Both the position numbers and the translations under genes were made by a program. This document shows, one piece after another, positions 6,171 to 12,130 of a DNA stretch of 51,063 nucleotides. The DNA comes from a virus. The notes under the pieces are model-generated. The model ran no database searches. It was not told the origin of the DNA and worked only from the letters and a program-made list of their open reading frames with translations. The first letter of the stretch is position 1; each line of letters begins with the position of its first letter. The DNA lies in the IMG/VR virus record IMGVR_UViG_3300028007_000003, positions 1-51,063 of that record; one strand, 5' to 3'.

Positions 6171-6383
6171 ATGAAATTAGAAGTAAAAGAAACAACTAAC
6201 CACCCTAAGTACGGTAATTACTTTGAAGTAATGAAAGACGGATTATGTATTGAAACATATTACTATGGAGGCGCAAGAGCAGAAACAAGAGAACAGCAAT
6301 TTGAAAAAGCGAAATTACATTTCAATTTACTGAAAGAAGCCCCCGTAACTAACGAAACTATAATCCTATCCGAAGAATTATGA
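6171..6383 (+). CDS. Hypothetical protein, 70 aa
   Basis: Start chosen at the ATG at 6171 (MKLEVKETTNH) because the longer frame from 6132 would overlap the preceding gene and adds an unlikely leader. It has a beta-rich N-terminus (YGNYFEVMKDGLCIETYYYGG) and a Glu/Gln helix (ETREQQFEKAKLHFNLLKEA). The same fold plan as the 74-aa protein at 4531 suggests paralogy. Its stop overlaps the next ATG (6380-6383). Confidence 0.65.
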   Translation: MKLEVKETTNHPKYGNYFEVMKDGLCIETYYYGGARAETREQQFEKAKLHFNLLKEAPVTNETIILSEEL

Positions 6384-6544
6384 CCCCACACGAAAGAAAA
6401 AACAAAGCATGGTCTTTATACATACTAACAGGAGAAGATAAGAATAAAGTAAATAAAATGATAGTAGGAGAAACAAGTTATAAGAAAGTAGTACAGTTAG
6501 TTAAAAGACGTAAACTACCCACGCCTAAAGGCGGTGGGCTTTAA
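6380..6544 (+). CDS. Small basic protein with its 3' end overwritten by the IS200/IS605 element, 54 aa
   Basis: The ATG at 6380 overlaps the preceding stop. The frame encodes a basic helical protein (MTPHERKNKAWSLYILTGED..., KKVVQLVKRR). Its last dozen codons (about 6510-6544, encoding KLPTPKGGGL) are the right end of the tnpB element read in the opposite direction. The element therefore inserted in the 3' end of this gene. Beyond the other side of the element (about 7690-7722) one frame reads ATIPKYTQLKK before TAG and may be the original C-terminus. Confidence 0.55.
   Translation: MTPHERKNKAWSLYILTGEDKNKVNKMIVGETSYKKVVQLVKRRKLPTPKGGGL
6518..6538 (-). ncRNA. Right-end hairpin, likely 3' scaffold of an omega (reRNA) guide RNA
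   Basis: Eight base pairs with a single bulged base surround the loop TAAA. It lies about 10-30 nt beyond the tnpB stop codon. In characterised TnpB systems the guide RNA is made from the 3' end of tnpB through the right end, and the guide is copied from the DNA just outside the element. Here that would be phage sequence to the left of about 6513. The assignment follows from family knowledge; no RNA evidence is available. Confidence 0.55.
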
Positions 6545-6547
6545 ACC

Positions 6548-7645
6548 TCAATACGAATGCAAAACGCAATACATATCAGATTTTTCGGGGCGGTTTACAG
6601 CGCGCCCCCATGCAGCAATATTTCGCGCGGCATTTATATCCGCATCACTAATATTACTACAATTTGTACAAGAAAAGTTCTTGCCTTTTCTAAAAGAGTT
6701 TTCCTTTGTTCCAATATGGTTACACGAACTGCACGTCTGACTGGTGTATGCAGGAGGAATAGCAAACAACCTTACCCCGCTACATTTAGCCTTATACGTC
6801 AAAAACAGCCTAAGTTGGTGAAAACTCCAACGGTGGAGTTCCGTTTTTTGCTGCTTACTTTTGGGCTTTGCAGTACTTCTTATGTTAGTCAAGTCTTCAA
6901 TAGCAATGCCTTTATTCTCTTTTTTTGCTTTTGCTACTATTTGCTTGCTAATCGTGTGGTTATTAATGGATACAAACCTGCGCTCTCTACCACTAAGCCG
7001 TTTCAGGAGTTTTTTAGCCCCCTTTGTGCCTTTGCTTTGAACGCTTGCTCTTACTTTAGAATATTTTTTCCGTACACCTTTCAAGGTGGCGGAGTTAAAA
7101 GATGTGCCATCAGACATAACAGCTATATCTGTTTGTCCAAAATCTACACCTATAAAGTCCTCAATATCTTCAATAGGTTCGTCGGGAGCTTCCACAGTCT
7201 GGAAAAGATACCATTTACCTTTCTTAAACACAAGATCAGCTTCGCCCTTGATGTAAGGTATAAGGTTTTTATTGTGGCAGACATAAGGCATAGATTGCCT
7301 ACCGCCTATACACCATATAGAAACGGTCTGGTCTTTGTAGCTAAGTATTCGACTATCATACGCAATGCTGCCAGTGGGCTTAAATACCCTCTTGGGGCTT
7401 TTACTTATTTTATAAGAATCAGAAACTTTACTGATACATCGTATAACCAATTGCGCGCTAAGATTAAAAAAAGACTTCACAACGTGATAGGTTTCTTTGT
7501 GCAGTTTAAACTGATTAAATATACGCTTAGAAAAGGCGACATCCGAAATCGCATTGCAAGCGGCATTTGCCTCTTTAAGAGTATTGTAAAGCAATACCTT
7601 CTGATTGGCATTTGGCAACAATTTTATCTGCAATGTGAGTTTCAT
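6548..7645 (-). CDS. tnpB: TnpB RNA-guided nuclease (IS200/IS605 family), 365 aa
   Basis: A 365-residue TnpB, near the usual length for compact members. The N-terminal wedge-like region is followed by a split RuvC nuclease: Asp168 in IGVDFGQTD, Glu250 in GIAIEDL, and Asp336 in SDADINAARNI, so all three catalytic acids are present. A zinc finger with CSSC (305-308) and CTNC (326-329) lies between RuvC II and III, as expected. TnpB proteins cut DNA matching a guide carried by the omega RNA and promote retention of the element. It is transcribed against the surrounding small genes. The ATG at 7645 begins MKLTLQIKLLPN, the common start of this family. Nothing suggests inactivation. Confidence 0.93.
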   Translation of the reverse strand: MKLTLQIKLLPNANQKVLLYNTLKEANAACNAISDVAFSKRIFNQFKLHKETYHVVKSFFNLSAQLVIRCISKVSDSYKISKSPKRVFKPTGSIAYDSRILSYKDQTVSIWCIGGRQSMPYVCHNKNLIPYIKGEADLVFKKGKWYLFQTVEAPDEPIEDIEDFIGVDFGQTDIAVMSDGTSFNSATLKGVRKKYSKVRASVQSKGTKGAKKLLKRLSGRERRFVSINNHTISKQIVAKAKKENKGIAIEDLTNIRSTAKPKSKQQKTELHRWSFHQLRLFLTYKAKCSGVRLFAIPPAYTSQTCSSCNHIGTKENSFRKGKNFSCTNCSNISDADINAARNIAAWGRAVNRPEKSDMYCVLHSY

Positions 7646-7727
7646 TCAATAAAATTAGTTCATACATTTGAATTGAAAAAATATTAGGCAACTATACCCA
7701 AATACACGCAACTAAAAAAATAGTTAA

Positions 7728-7826
7728 ATGACTGACGCACTAAAAAATTTTATAAAGGGTGCTTTATTCGGTGCTGCTATTTGCTTTCTCTTTTTCTTAG
7801 TTCTGTTTATTCAAAATTTTTTTTAA
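7728..7826 (+). CDS. Very small membrane protein, 32 aa
   Basis: MTDALKNFIKGALFGAAICF and a hydrophobic tail of Phe and Leu form one transmembrane helix over about residues 10-28. It is the first gene after the tnpB element and is followed 12 nt later by a 58-aa gene. The size makes it uncertain. Confidence 0.4.
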   Translation: MTDALKNFIKGALFGAAICFLFFLVLFIQNFF

Positions 7827-7838
7827 CTACATACCAAC

Positions 7839-8015
7839 ATGGATACACAAACCCTAAACTGGCTAACAGAAACCATTAAAAACACCCAATCCAAAGAGCA
7901 GTTAATAAACATTGCTACTACTTTAGAATGGATGGCGGGAATAGATATGACTGATGAAACCTACCAAAGCCTTATTCAATCAGTAAATGAAAAACTAAAC
8001 TCATGCAATCAGTAG
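7839..8015 (+). CDS. Small helical protein, 58 aa
   Basis: A 58-residue soluble acidic protein (MDTQTLNWLTETIKNTQSKE...), predicted all-helical, with an IDMTDETYQSLIQ segment. The ATG lies in an A-rich context (ACATACCAAC). It overlaps the next start at 8003 by 13 nt in another frame, suggesting coupled translation. No homology is recognised. Confidence 0.5.
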   Translation: MDTQTLNWLTETIKNTQSKEQLINIATTLEWMAGIDMTDETYQSLIQSVNEKLNSCNQ

Positions 8016-8095
8016 TAATAGGTATATTGATTATTGCTTATTTAATTTACTTAGGATATACTCAAAACAAAAACACCCATGAAACTAACCCTTAA
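8003..8095 (+). CDS. Very small membrane protein, 30 aa
   Basis: MQSVVIGILIIAYLIYLGYT followed by a polar tail: one hydrophobic helix at the N-terminus. It overlaps both the upstream and the downstream gene, as is usual for this compact region. Confidence 0.4.
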   Translation: MQSVVIGILIIAYLIYLGYTQNKNTHETNP

Positions 8096-8192
8096 ATACT
8101 ATTGGTTTATTCTATGCTCTTTAATACATATACTATTAGAGTTTGAGAATAGTATGTGGGAAAGATTTAATGAATGGCAGGAGTTTAGATAA
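8079..8192 (+). CDS. Small membrane-associated protein, 37 aa
   Basis: MKLTLKYYWFILCSLIHILL then a polar tail containing MWERFNEWQEF. It has one hydrophobic helix and a Trp-rich amphipathic tail. The tail motif resembles the N-terminal part of the 37-aa protein at 4321. Last gene before the 437-nt gene-free stretch. Confidence 0.4.
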   Translation: MKLTLKYYWFILCSLIHILLEFENSMWERFNEWQEFR

Positions 8193-8271
8193 GGGGGTTA
8201 TTTTAAGTTATATTTAATTTTCTTTATTAACAATAGATGTTACATTTGTTCTCACAAGATATTTGAAATAG

Positions 8272-8598
8272 TTGCAGTAGCTGCCAGTTTCCATAACATT
8301 GTAAAGTCAGTGCAGGGGAAGGCTAAAAAGACGAATTAACGATACTGGCTACTGCAATAACACAGGTTCGCTGGTGGCGGGCAAATTCTGAATTGAGCGA
8401 CACATGTAGTCGTATAGGTTGCTCTGTAGTGCGCACTATTTAGTAAATACTCCCGTTAAGTGATTAGCTTATTGACTTAGCAAGGCGTTCAGAAAATAAG
8501 CTTAGTTGTAATGATGCCAAAGCGGATTAATTCCGTGGAGAGAGTTGGCTGCACGGTGGTTCGAGTCCACCCTTTACTTCCGCCCTCCTGCCCGGCGG
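8272..8598 (+). ncRNA. Structured non-coding RNA candidate ending in a tRNA-like T-arm
   Basis: The 8193-8629 stretch has no credible coding frame but is full of helices. TTGCAGTAG (8272-8280) plus CCAGT (8284-8288) pair with 8344-8357 (14 bp, 3-nt bulge). GAGC/GAC pair with GTC/GCTC around 8394-8424. A 12-nt palindrome lies at 8427-8438. AGCTTATT (8466-8473) pairs with 8495-8502, CGGA with TCCG (8523-8535), and GCCAA (8516-8520) with TTGGC (8545-8549). At the 3' end GGTGG-TTCGAGT-CCACC (8555-8571) is a perfect tRNA T-arm. CTTTAC (8572-8577) can pair with GTAAAG (8301-8306), and CTGCAC (8549-8554) with GTGCAG (8310-8315), giving an acceptor-T-arm arrangement as in tmRNA; this would be pseudoknotted with the 5' 14-bp helix. 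No tag peptide ending ALAA is visible. Class unknown. Confidence 0.55.
8580..8598 (+). terminator. GC-rich hairpin after the T-arm
   Basis: CCGCC (8580-8584) pairs with GGCGG (8594-8598), followed by CCTGTGTTTTATCTTT. It is a plausible end of the structured RNA, although the U-tract is interrupted. It overlaps the likely upstream region of the promoter at 8608. Confidence 0.4.
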
Positions 8599-8607
8599 CC
8601 TGTGTTT

Positions 8608-8615
8608 TATCTTTG
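8608..8615 (+). promoter_or_regulatory. Perfect Bacteroidota -7 box TATCTTTG
   Basis: TATCTTTG fits the TAnnTTTG consensus exactly and ends 14 nt before the ATG at 8630. A TTTG -33 box at the usual distance is not obvious, because that position falls in the GC-rich hairpin. It would drive the 8630-9843 genes. Confidence 0.5.
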
Positions 8616-8629
8616 TAAATTTAAATTTT

Positions 8630-8845
8630 ATGAGATACCAATGCGTTGAAATTAGGTTTAATTTTTGGGATGGCAACACTGAATATACAGTACAATATTC
8701 TTATGGAATTAGTATGTGGTTTATTTTCAATAACAAAGAAACATCGGATGCTATATACAGTAAAGCAGATACTAAAACCAAGTTTTTTAAAATAAATAGG
8801 TATAAGGCAGAAGAGGTATTATTGTTTTACTTGAATAGCATGTAA
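8630..8845 (+). CDS. Hypothetical protein, 71 aa
   Basis: A soluble 71-residue protein, beta-rich in the first 45 residues (CVEIRFNFWDGNTEYTVQYS, then ISMWFIFNN), with a Lys-rich helical C-terminus. The ATG at 8630 follows a perfect -7 promoter box by 14 nt, implying a very short leader. First gene of a five-gene run (8630-9843) that ends at the bidirectional terminator. No function recognised. Confidence 0.65.
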   Translation: MRYQCVEIRFNFWDGNTEYTVQYSYGISMWFIFNNKETSDAIYSKADTKTKFFKINRYKAEEVLLFYLNSM

Positions 8846-8859
8846 CTAACCCATAACCA

Positions 8860-9054
8860 ATGACCTGCAATCATAATTACGTGCCCACAGATTCACAATG
8901 GATGCGGTGTACCGAGTGTGGCCAATTAAAACCATTAAACACAATGAAGAAACTACTATTTTCATTGCTGATTGGATTGGTAACGAACGCATCTGGCGAC
9001 TATAGACAAAATGTAGATATTTTTAAAAATATGCTAAAAAATGTTGCACCATGA
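8860..9054 (+). CDS. Small putative zinc-binding protein, 64 aa
   Basis: The N-terminal CNHNYVPTDSQWMRCTECG provides C-x-H and C-x2-C ligands for a small zinc ribbon (residues 3-21). A hydrophobic stretch follows (LLFSLLIGLVTNA). The stop overlaps the next start (ATGA at 9051-9054). Such mini zinc ribbons are frequent in Bacteroidota phages. An internal ATG at M29 would give MKKLLFSLLIGLVTNASG, a signal-peptide-like start, so a second product is possible. Confidence 0.55.
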   Translation: MTCNHNYVPTDSQWMRCTECGQLKPLNTMKKLLFSLLIGLVTNASGDYRQNVDIFKNMLKNVAP

Positions 9055-9521
9055 AACACCACTCTCCTAACTTCCTATCAAATATGGAAGAAACAGAAAA
9101 CGCAACCTTTGACCGGGGCGCAACAATTAAATGGACGCTTATACTGATCGTTACTTTTTTGATTGGTATATTGGCTACCTCCTGCACCAAAGAAGTAAGT
9201 AAGCCTATTAAGTTTCGCCCTCCCACCCGCCAGTTAAAGACACATACCATTACAGCTAAGCTATGGCAGGCCCAACAATCATGGGGTAAAGGGTGGCTTA
9301 TTCAGGTAACGATGGAAAAGAAAGTAACCGATACAACAAGGGTAACGATTGCTTGGAAGGATGACGCTACGGCTTACTCACCTACCTTAACTGTTTATCC
9401 GGGGTTCCAACAGGTAACCGCCGCAATATGGTGGGAAGCAAAAGGCAATTACAGAGATGTGAAATTATTGAATGTGGAAGGTGAGAAAAATGTATTTTAT
9501 ACAATAAAAATAGTACCATGA
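9051..9521 (+). CDS. Membrane-anchored or lipoprotein-like protein, 156 aa
   Basis: One hydrophobic segment at residues about 26-44 (WTLILIVTFLIGILATSC) ends in a lipobox-like ATSC. This could be a lipoprotein with an unusually long N-terminal extension, or a single-pass protein with N-in topology. The remaining 110 residues are beta-rich (TITAKLWQAQQSWGKGWLIQ..., VYYTIKIVP-like end) and contain Trp-rich strands. An alternative start at M12 (9084) would shorten the cytoplasmic part. It overlaps neighbours on both sides by 4 nt. Its location next to the lysis module suggests an envelope role, but this is an inference from position. Confidence 0.6.
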   Translation: MKHHSPNFLSNMEETENATFDRGATIKWTLILIVTFLIGILATSCTKEVSKPIKFRPPTRQLKTHTITAKLWQAQQSWGKGWLIQVTMEKKVTDTTRVTIAWKDDATAYSPTLTVYPGFQQVTAAIWWEAKGNYRDVKLLNVEGEKNVFYTIKIVP

Positions 9522-9649
9522 TAGCCTACATCATTATTCCTGTCTTACTATTCGGATGGGTACTTATCTGCCGTGATATTTTAAAAGAAAAAGGAAACAC
9601 CGGTGATGAACTCGATACCAGTGTACTACATGATAACCATTTTGATTAA
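9518..9649 (+). CDS. Small membrane protein, 43 aa
   Basis: Starts at ATG 9518, overlapping the upstream stop (ATGA). Residues 2-18 (IAYIIIPVLLFGWVLIC) form one transmembrane helix, followed by an acidic tail. Translationally coupled to the 156-aa envelope protein, so the two may act together. Confidence 0.5.
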   Translation: MIAYIIIPVLLFGWVLICRDILKEKGNTGDELDTSVLHDNHFD

Positions 9650-9666
9650 TAAATAAAAACACAGTT

Positions 9667-9843
9667 ATGGGATTCTTTTCAAACTTAATAAGCGCAACGG
9701 TTAAGACAGCCTTAACGCCAGTCGCAATAGTAAAAGACGCTGTCTCCTTAGTTAAAGGCGAAGACCCCGATGCCACAAAAGAATTATTACAATCTGCTGG
9801 CGAAGATTTAACAAATGCTGTTGATGATGTCACAGGCGGATAA
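9667..9843 (+). CDS. Small hypothetical phage protein, 58 aa
   Basis: A 58-residue protein starting MGFFSNLISATVKTALTPVA, with KDAVSLVKGEDPDATKELL and an acidic helical end. It has amphipathic helices without a clear transmembrane segment. Small proteins of this look (a TPVAxxKDA helix plus an EDPDATK motif) are often seen next to phage lysis genes, and I regard it as genuine, though unnamed. Last + strand gene, 23 nt before the bidirectional terminator. Confidence 0.65.
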   Translation: MGFFSNLISATVKTALTPVAIVKDAVSLVKGEDPDATKELLQSAGEDLTNAVDDVTGG

Positions 9844-9866
9844 CCCCCTGTTTACCTAACCCAAAA

Positions 9867-9894
9867 AAAGCCTCGTATAGACATACGGGGCTTT
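9867..9894. terminator. Bidirectional intrinsic terminator between convergent operons
   Basis: AAAGCCTCGTAT (9867-9878) pairs with ATACGGGGCTTT (9883-9894) over 12 bp with one G-U wobble and a 4-nt loop. A-runs lie on the left and a T-rich tract on the right, so it can stop both the + strand small-gene transcript and the minus-strand late operon. Confidence 0.9.
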
Positions 9895-9915
9895 ACCTTT
9901 TAACCTATGAAAAAA

Positions 9916-10359
9916 CTATTTTGAATACAATTCCGCTTCCGCCTTACGCCTTAACTCCAACCCTTTAAGTACCTTACCGCCTGCTTTTACCCACTTCATA
10001 AATTCATCCGGTATGCTTGGGTCGAACTGGTTTAATTTAACCTTTTTCAAAAGCGTAGAGCTTTTCAAAGCACCAATCCCAAGATTATAAGCAAACGACA
10101 ATAAAGCATCAAATTTATTCTGCTTAATATCATCTGGAAGTATTGTGGCTATATTGCCTGAGCGTTTAGCCAAGTCTTGCATTAAATATTCCTGTGCTTG
10201 CTCCAATGTGCAGGTGTCGCCTTGTTTTACTTTAGTTCCATCCGGGTACATCGTAGACCCGTAGCCTATTGTCCACACCTTAGCCGAACACTGGTAGGCC
10301 TTCAATCTCAACCCCTCGAATTTCTTGATGAGTTCTAAACAGTCGTTTGATGGAGTCAT
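9916..10359 (-). CDS. Endolysin, T4-type lysozyme (GH24), 147 aa
   Basis: A peptidoglycan muramidase of the GH24 family, at the usual length for phage lysozymes. Glu15 in KKFEGLRLKAY is the catalytic acid and Thr30 in VWTIGYGST corresponds to T4 Thr26. The position of the catalytic Asp (T4 Asp20) holds Cys24 (AYQCSAKVWT), a substitution seen in many phage GH24 enzymes and compatible with activity. There is no signal peptide or SAR anchor, so export depends on the holin. The start ATG overlaps the upstream spanin stop by 4 nt. Last gene of the minus-strand late operon, ending just before the bidirectional terminator. Confidence 0.93.
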   Translation of the reverse strand: MTPSNDCLELIKKFEGLRLKAYQCSAKVWTIGYGSTMYPDGTKVKQGDTCTLEQAQEYLMQDLAKRSGNIATILPDDIKQNKFDALLSFAYNLGIGALKSSTLLKKVKLNQFDPSIPDEFMKWVKAGGKVLKGLELRRKAEAELYSK

Positions 10360-10943
10360 AACAATTTTTTAAATGAAGGCAAAGACCTTATCCCGTGGGT
10401 AATGAGCAGTACAGCTATCAGTCCCCATACTCCCCAACCTAACTGCTTTTGGCGTTTTTGTGCCAATACACGGGCTGCGTGTTCGGTCGTCCTGTCTTTA
10501 TCCAGTTGTGTTATTTGGCCTCGCTGATGCGCCTCCCTGCCCCGTGCACCGTGTAAGCTGTCCTGTAGCTCATAGATGGCTTTATTATCAACGATGTATT
10601 TAGTTACAGTATTGGTTTTGGTTTGAACTATCCGGACAGTGTCCGGACGCACCAAAGTATCCGTTTTGCCGGGTAGTAAGGTTGTGTCTGAAAGGATCAA
10701 AACCTGTGTTTCACCAAGGATAGTATCGTTGGTGCACGGATTAATCTTCCGCCACTTGTCCCCGATTGAGCGGAACATTGCGCTGTCCGTTAACACAGTC
10801 TGGTAGACGGCTTCTTTTTTCTTGGCCATCTTTGCGGCGGAGGAGCATCCATATAACAGGAACGCAACGAGTAAAATAAAAGCGATTGCTACAGTAAGGT
10901 TTATAACAAACCTTACTGCATGCGGGTTTGGTGTTTTTCTCAT
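10356..10943 (-). CDS. Putative unimolecular spanin (u-spanin), 195 aa
   Basis: The N-terminal hydrophobic segment (residues 13-32) ends in a lipobox (LLYGC, Cys33), predicting a lipid-modified outer-membrane anchor. The C-terminus has a transmembrane helix (about residues 170-187, GWGVWGLIAVLLITHGI) that would sit in the inner membrane. Between them is a periplasmic segment with a helical, charged part (LHGARGREAHQRGQITQLDKD). This outer-lipoprotein plus C-terminal membrane helix layout is diagnostic of unimolecular spanins such as T1 gp11, which fuse inner and outer membranes at the last step of lysis. Direct neighbours are the endolysin (4-nt overlap) and the holin, which supports the call. 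The function is inferred from topology and context. Confidence 0.75.
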   Translation of the reverse strand: MRKTPNPHAVRFVINLTVAIAFILLVAFLLYGCSSAAKMAKKKEAVYQTVLTDSAMFRSIGDKWRKINPCTNDTILGETQVLILSDTTLLPGKTDTLVRPDTVRIVQTKTNTVTKYIVDNKAIYELQDSLHGARGREAHQRGQITQLDKDRTTEHAARVLAQKRQKQLGWGVWGLIAVLLITHGIRSLPSFKKLL

Positions 10944-10952
10944 GGTACTGGT

Positions 10953-11195
10953 TTAGGGTTGTTTTGGTTCCTTTTTCAGAAACTTACCCCCGCTGTTTTC
11001 CAAAACTGCTTTCAATACATAGGAAAGTCCAGCGGTAAGCCCAATAATGGCGTGAGCCTTAATGGATGAAACTGTAGGCAGCTGACCTGTGTTTAATACT
11101 TCAATAATGCCAGTGAGAGAGGCAGTTAAAAATGCCATCAGAAACCCGTGTGCCAAGTCGCGCATGTTGATGCGCAGGAATTTTGAGTTGTTCAT
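10953..11195 (-). CDS. Putative holin, 80 aa
   Basis: An 80-residue protein with two hydrophobic segments (about 12-30, LAHGFLMAFLTASLTGIIEV, and about 45-65, HAIIGLTAGLSYVLKAVL) and a basic C-terminal tail (KFLKKEPKQP). This is typical for a two-helix holin that permeabilises the inner membrane and releases the lysozyme. It lies 9 nt upstream of the spanin and in the same operon as the endolysin. No sequence family is certain; the call rests on size, topology and position. Confidence 0.75.
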   Translation of the reverse strand: MNNSKFLRINMRDLAHGFLMAFLTASLTGIIEVLNTGQLPTVSSIKAHAIIGLTAGLSYVLKAVLENSGGKFLKKEPKQP

Positions 11196-11201
11196 ATTGT
11201 T

Positions 11202-11450
11202 TTATTTTATACTGTGTGTAACTTCCTTAAGAAGTTCGTTGAATTTTTCATTCATCAGTTCTATTTTATCAAGGATAGTGTCAAACTTTTCATCCTGCTT
11301 TCCTTCTGTTCGTTGCAACTGCTTTACTTCAATTTCAAGTGCTTTCAATCGAATGTGCGTATTCACATAAAATCCTATTGATGCGACTACAATAAATCCA
11401 ATGCAGGAGAGTATGGCCGTAACTAATGTGTCTGGTAGAATCTGTTGCAT
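11202..11450 (-). CDS. Membrane protein with a coiled coil, possible lysis accessory, 82 aa
   Basis: One transmembrane helix at residues about 8-29 (LVTAILSCIGFIVVASIGFYV) followed by a long charged helix with heptad-like spacing (LKALEIEVKQLQRTEGKQDEK). This layout resembles small phage proteins such as XhlA, which cooperate with holins, but with the helix order reversed (XhlA has a C-terminal membrane helix). It lies 6 nt before the holin. It could be a second holin component, an antiholin, or a membrane-bound accessory. Confidence 0.6.
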   Translation of the reverse strand: MQQILPDTLVTAILSCIGFIVVASIGFYVNTHIRLKALEIEVKQLQRTEGKQDEKFDTILDKIELMNEKFNELLKEVTHSIK

Positions 11451-11474
11451 GTTAATTCAATGATTAATGATTAA

Positions 11475-11786
11475 TTAATTTTTTGGTTTTGGATTTTCCT
11501 GTTCTTTAGGCTTATCGGCAGGCTGCATGATCTGTGCGCTTTGCTGTAGGAACATGAGTAATTCCTTTGATGCACTTTTGCTGTCAACGAGCTGATCAAT
11601 TTTGAACATAAGTGTTCTGAACTGGCCTATTGTCATTACTACCGCTATAGTAGTGTCCTTTGGGGTGGTTATCGTTGGATAGTCGCCAGGTTTCGATGTA
11701 AAAGAATTTGCTGTGTTTTTCTCCTGCGCATTCACATTGGTTGAAATTAAGAATGCTGCGAAAATGATTGCGATTGTTTTTTTCAT
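11475..11786 (-). CDS. Exported small protein, 103 aa
   Basis: Begins with a clear Sec signal peptide (MKKTIAIIFAAFLISTNVNA before QEKN), cleaving in the NAQ style common in Bacteroidota. The mature 83 residues contain a helical centre (GQFRTLMFKIDQLVDSKSAS) and a proline/lysine/glutamate-rich tail (PADKPKEQENPKPKN). No enzymatic motif. It is one of several consecutive exported genes between the fibre proteins and the lysis cassette. Its role is unknown; periplasmic or virion-surface location is possible. Confidence 0.7.
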   Translation of the reverse strand: MKKTIAIIFAAFLISTNVNAQEKNTANSFTSKPGDYPTITTPKDTTIAVVMTIGQFRTLMFKIDQLVDSKSASKELLMFLQQSAQIMQPADKPKEQENPKPKN

Positions 11787-11811
11787 GGTACGTTGTTTTT
11801 TTTATTGTGAA

Positions 11812-12126
11812 TTATTGTTTCCTGATTCGTGTTTTTCTCGTCAAAATAAAATCATCAATAATTGAACGACTGCGAATAAACTTATTGGCTATCCTTGCAG
11901 GTACCGTCATATTTTCCTGCATTACGATTTTTCCGGTCTGGTCGTAGTATTTAACGAGTAGTGTCATGGTGCTATTGGTGTCTGCATTGCGCCAATAGTC
12001 GAAGTCAATAGACACTATACTATCGCCTTCAATGTTAGCTACTATCGGTTTGATACGCAGCCGGGTTGTGTCTGCGTGGGCTGATAAAACCATTGCAGCC
12101 ATTAAGACTGTGAGTATTGTTTTCAT
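11812..12126 (-). CDS. Exported small beta-rich protein, 104 aa
   Basis: A Sec signal peptide (MKTILTVLMAAMVLSAHA before DTTR) precedes a beta-rich mature part (VANIEGDSIVSIDFDYWR, TMTLLVKYYDQTGKIV). No lipobox and no known catalytic motif. It is separated from its upstream neighbour by only 4 nt, so they are co-transcribed. Unknown function; an envelope or superinfection-related role is conceivable because several exported proteins cluster here. Confidence 0.7.
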   Translation of the reverse strand: MKTILTVLMAAMVLSAHADTTRLRIKPIVANIEGDSIVSIDFDYWRNADTNSTMTLLVKYYDQTGKIVMQENMTVPARIANKFIRSRSIIDDFILTRKTRIRKQ

Positions 12127-12130
12127 CTGA

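Larger units (their letters stand above)
6513..7690 (-). mobile_element. IS200/IS605-type element carrying only tnpB
   Basis: The element contains an intact tnpB on the minus strand and no tnpA (Y1 transposase), i.e. IS1341-like organisation. Downstream of tnpB the right end carries the hairpin at 6518-6538, whose sequence on the minus strand (CCCACCGCCTTTAGGCGTGGG) is the characteristic end of many tnpB elements. On the left side, TTCAAT and ATTGAA form a possible left-end hairpin upstream of the tnpB start (about 7650-7677). Exact boundaries are approximate. It interrupts the 3' end of a small phage gene. Mobility would need a TnpA supplied in trans. Confidence 0.75.

Noticed and set aside
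6557-7687. A 376-codon open frame on the + strand opposite tnpB
   Set aside because: It has no recognisable motif and its codons mirror tnpB, which has complete catalytic motifs; this is an antisense shadow.
8555-8584. T-arm as a copied tRNA 3' end marking a phage attachment site
   Set aside because: No integrase is in the window, and the T-arm pairs with local upstream sequence, so it is better explained as part of a resident RNA.
8272-8598. Calling the structured region a true tmRNA (ssrA) or a tRNA gene
   Set aside because: The T-arm and acceptor-like pairings fit, but the conserved GGATTCGAC-type 5' segment, a tag frame ending ALAA and an anticodon arm are all missing. Left as an unclassified RNA.
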